In this document: one piece after another, positions 6,499 to 8,793 of the stretch | How the letters are laid out: each line of letters opens with the position of its first letter | How positions within the stretch are numbered: position 1 is the stretch's first letter | Assembly (NCBI GenBank): GCA_938016235.1 | Contig: CALLPU010000547.1 | Span: forward strand, 1 to 8,793 | Length of the DNA: 8,793 nt | Reading direction: 5' to 3' | DNA from: an uncultured Granulosicoccus sp. | GTDB taxonomy: Bacteria > Pseudomonadota > Gammaproteobacteria > Granulosicoccales > Granulosicoccaceae | Made by a program: the position numbers and the translations under genes | Notes under the pieces: model-generated | The model's input: the letters and a program-made list of their open reading frames with translations, nothing else | What the model was told of the DNA's origin: nothing | Databases searched by the model: none

Positions 6499-8793
6499 TC
6501 AAGCAGCCTGGGTTGCTTCCGGACGTTCAAGCTTGAACATCTCACGCAGCTCTGCTTCATACTCAGATTGCTGCGACTGTGTTGACTTGTCACGAGCGAT
6601 GGACCGCGCGCAGGCATGCATATCGAGAATCTCATCCAGATGACGTTGATGATCCAGAGCGTGGGTGACGCTTGTCGCGTGGCGGCGATGAATGTTCAGT
6701 GACTCTGACACATAAGCTACTCGGCAATTTTCGCCCGCCAGCGACGCCAGATAGAGACGCCAATCTCCCACCAGCGAATAGTGGCTTAATTCATCACTCA
6801 CCATTTGCAAGGTCTCGTTCAGATGGCCACGATCCCAGACAACCGAGCTGACATTGAGTATGACGTTTCGAACTGCCAATGCCTGTTGTATGAAATCGCG
6901 CCCGTCCATCACAAAAGACTCACTGAACAATTCCGGGTTAATGTCGCGATAGTAGTAATCATAACTGTCTGCCAACAATTTCCCATCATTGTCTATCTGA
7001 ACAGAATTGGTAAAACTCAATCGTGTATCGCCAGTGTAGGCGGACAACGATCGGCTGAGAAACTCCGGCTTGGCCCCATCATCAGCCTCCGCTATCCATA
7101 CATGAGAGCCACGACACAACGACAATCCCAGTCTCCATTGGCGGAAAACGTTACCGCTGTTCTGAGTATTGGCCACCAGCTTGATCTTTCGCTTCGCCAG
7201 CCGCGCACCGTGTTGAATGATATCAACACTGTTGTCACTAGACTTGTCATCGAGCACGATTACTTCAAATACCGGCATATCCTGATTGAACACGCTGGCC
7301 ATTCGCTCGGGAAGGTACTTCTCATAGTTATAGTTGGGAATGACCACAGACACTTTTTGAAGCGTGGGTCGCAGCATTTGCAGCAGATCAAAACAGTAGT
7401 CATCCAGCTGACAATTTTCATTGACAAAATCAATGCGCGCCTGCCGCTGACTGTCAGAATCATGATCCAATGCCTCGCTCAACGCCGCCTCGACTGCAAC
7501 ATGGTCACCTCGATCAACGGCGTAGCCATGATCTTGCATGACGGCATCAAACCCGGTGGTTCCCGTAAACAACACAGTCGGTACGCCAACGTTCATGGCT
7601 TCCAGTACGACCGTAGGATAGGGATCTTCGCGGGAAGTGAGAAACAGCGCATCACAGGCCGAATAGTAATCAGACATCTCACGAGTAAATCCGATCAGAT
7701 GAATTCGCGAGGCAAATTCTGTGTGCTCCAGATCAGACTGAACCCAGCGTTGCATGTCGAGGGACAGCGCACCTGCCCAGACGAAATGCACGTCGTCCCG
7801 GGTTTTCATCCAGCGCTGAGCTGTTTGCAGAAACAGATCAAACCCTTTTCGCAGATCAGCATAGCCTACGTTGAGTACCATCTTCTGATGCTCATGGATT
7901 CCCAGCTTCTGCCTGATACGCGCCCGAGCCTGCTCGTCATACTCAATTTCCTTATACGTGCCCTGCGGCTTGATATGCTGCTTACCCACTTCGCGTTTGG
8001 AATAGCTGGCAAATCCACGCCGAACAATATCGGAAGGAAATACAACGTGATCTGCATGCCGGTCGATCAACTCCACGTTTTCCTGAAGAGAAAACTCTTC
8101 GATGAGCAGCGGCATCTCGTGAATCAATGAGGTAACGTCGATACCAGCCATTTTCAGTACCGGCACCAGATTGCCCGTTACGCAGGTATTGCAGATGGCC
8201 ATATTGAAGGAGCGTTGAGCTAACCACTCTGGCAACGCCATCTCACCGATATCACTCAGTATATGGGTTGGGGCAACTGCCTCATATTCCTTGACCAACG
8301 TGCCGCCCTGCTTTAACAGGATCGTTACCGGCAGGCCAAACTGCTGACGAAATATTTTCGCCAGGGACAGTAACAGCATTTGGGCGCCGTGCTGATAAGC
8401 ATCGTGCCCCACCAGCAACAGATTGAAAGAACCGGTGGCCGTTGCAGCCGATTCAAATTTGTTCACGTCATTGATCTGCTTTAACAGGCTGAGCCCGTGA
8501 ACCGCTCGCTGAGTTGCATTGAGGTAAGCATGCCCATAATGGACATCCGGTTCCAGATACGCGCTCTCCGCCCATTCGTTCCACGCGTTGACAAACACCA
8601 GAGGCTCGCCATAAAAAGGTTGCTGACACGCCCGATCAATGACACCGTTCAACCATCGCTCGTACGATTCCGGTGTTGACCCATGCAGCACCATACCGCG
8701 GCCCTCTCGGCGAGCATCATTATCCCAATGGGGGGATACGGTTTTGATCAAGGGGAAATCGGCTTTGGGCTCACTGAGTGATTGCTCGATAAT
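6499..8793 (-). CDS. Multidomain glycan enzyme: WbsX/GH99-like end, GT4 and GT2 (partial, start outside window)
   Basis: The frame is open to the right edge, giving 764 residues here. A TTG at 8751 is unlikely to be the true start, because family sequence continues upstream of it. Numbered from that TTG, residues 1-85 are the end of a WbsX (GH99-like) domain: PHWDNDARR (7-15), GSTPESYERWL (24-34) and FVNAWNEWAESAYLEPD (53-69). Residues about 108-460 are a GT4 (GT-B) transferase: NVGYADLRKGFDL (294-306), IHLIGF (350-355) and SREDPYPTVVLEAM (373-386) with the E-x7-E motif. Residues about 466-700 are a GT2 (GT-A) transferase: VSVVIPNYNYEKYL (467-480), VLDDKSSDNS (499-508), an EADDG metal-site motif (555-559) and HRRHATSVTH (688-697). 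The last 50 residues are charged and helical. It probably acts in the cytoplasm, adding successive sugars of a polysaccharide repeat. Donors and linkages cannot be read from sequence. Confidence 0.92.
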   Translation of the reverse strand: MIEQSLSEPKADFPLIKTVSPHWDNDARREGRGMVLHGSTPESYERWLNGVIDRACQQPFYGEPLVFVNAWNEWAESAYLEPDVHYGHAYLNATQRAVHGLSLLKQINDVNKFESAATATGSFNLLLVGHDAYQHGAQMLLLSLAKIFRQQFGLPVTILLKQGGTLVKEYEAVAPTHILSDIGEMALPEWLAQRSFNMAICNTCVTGNLVPVLKMAGIDVTSLIHEMPLLIEEFSLQENVELIDRHADHVVFPSDIVRRGFASYSKREVGKQHIKPQGTYKEIEYDEQARARIRQKLGIHEHQKMVLNVGYADLRKGFDLFLQTAQRWMKTRDDVHFVWAGALSLDMQRWVQSDLEHTEFASRIHLIGFTREMSDYYSACDALFLTSREDPYPTVVLEAMNVGVPTVLFTGTTGFDAVMQDHGYAVDRGDHVAVEAALSEALDHDSDSQRQARIDFVNENCQLDDYCFDLLQMLRPTLQKVSVVIPNYNYEKYLPERMASVFNQDMPVFEVIVLDDKSSDNSVDIIQHGARLAKRKIKLVANTQNSGNVFRQWRLGLSLCRGSHVWIAEADDGAKPEFLSRSLSAYTGDTRLSFTNSVQIDNDGKLLADSYDYYYRDINPELFSESFVMDGRDFIQQALAVRNVILNVSSVVWDRGHLNETLQMVSDELSHYSLVGDWRLYLASLAGENCRVAYVSESLNIHRRHATSVTHALDHQRHLDEILDMHACARSIARDKSTQSQQSEYEAELREMFKLERPEATQAA

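Noticed and set aside
6805..8130. Plus-strand open frame of 441 codons
   Set aside because: It lies wholly antisense to the GT4-GT2 gene, whose motifs are unmistakable. Its own translation shows no domain and looks like a codon-bias shadow.

Overview
The window looks like part of a capsule or exopolysaccharide assembly locus from a Gram-negative bacterium, probably a proteobacterium. Base composition is roughly balanced. All six genes lie on the minus strand, so transcription runs from high to low coordinates. No tRNA, rRNA, CRISPR array, insertion sequence or phage gene is visible. The organism is inferred only from gene content: a KpsC-type Kdo transferase, RmlA and UDP-xylose synthase. No species is claimed.

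In transcription order: (1) 8793-6499, the 3' part of a very large fused glycan enzyme with a WbsX/GH99-like end, a GT4 domain and a GT2 domain; its start lies beyond the right edge. (2) 6471-4339, a 710-residue fusion of an AlgX/AlgJ-like SGNH domain, apparently lacking the usual catalytic Ser and His, to a GT61 (DUF563) glycosyltransferase. (3) A 283-base gap with a candidate sigma-54 promoter, a TATAAT box and small palindromes. (4) 4055-3045, UDP-glucuronate decarboxylase (UDP-xylose synthase), closed by a strong hairpin at 2948-2987. (5) A second promoter region with another sigma-54-like element just ahead of rmlA (2797-1895). (6) 1865-1125, an unrecognised tail-anchored protein built from a tandem duplication of about 71 residues. 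(7) 1128 to the left edge, the N-terminal Kdo-transferase module of KpsC, which overlaps the preceding gene by four bases and has its stop outside the window.

A coherent reading is as follows. UXS supplies UDP-xylose and RmlA supplies dTDP-glucose for dTDP-sugars such as rhamnose. The GT2, GT4 and GT61 domains build the repeat unit. KpsC builds the poly-Kdo linker on the lipid anchor, as in ABC-transporter-dependent (group 2) capsules. The least ordinary parts are the duplicated tail-anchored protein coupled to kpsC, the seemingly inactive SGNH domain fused to GT61, and the matching sigma-54-like elements in the two large intergenic gaps.
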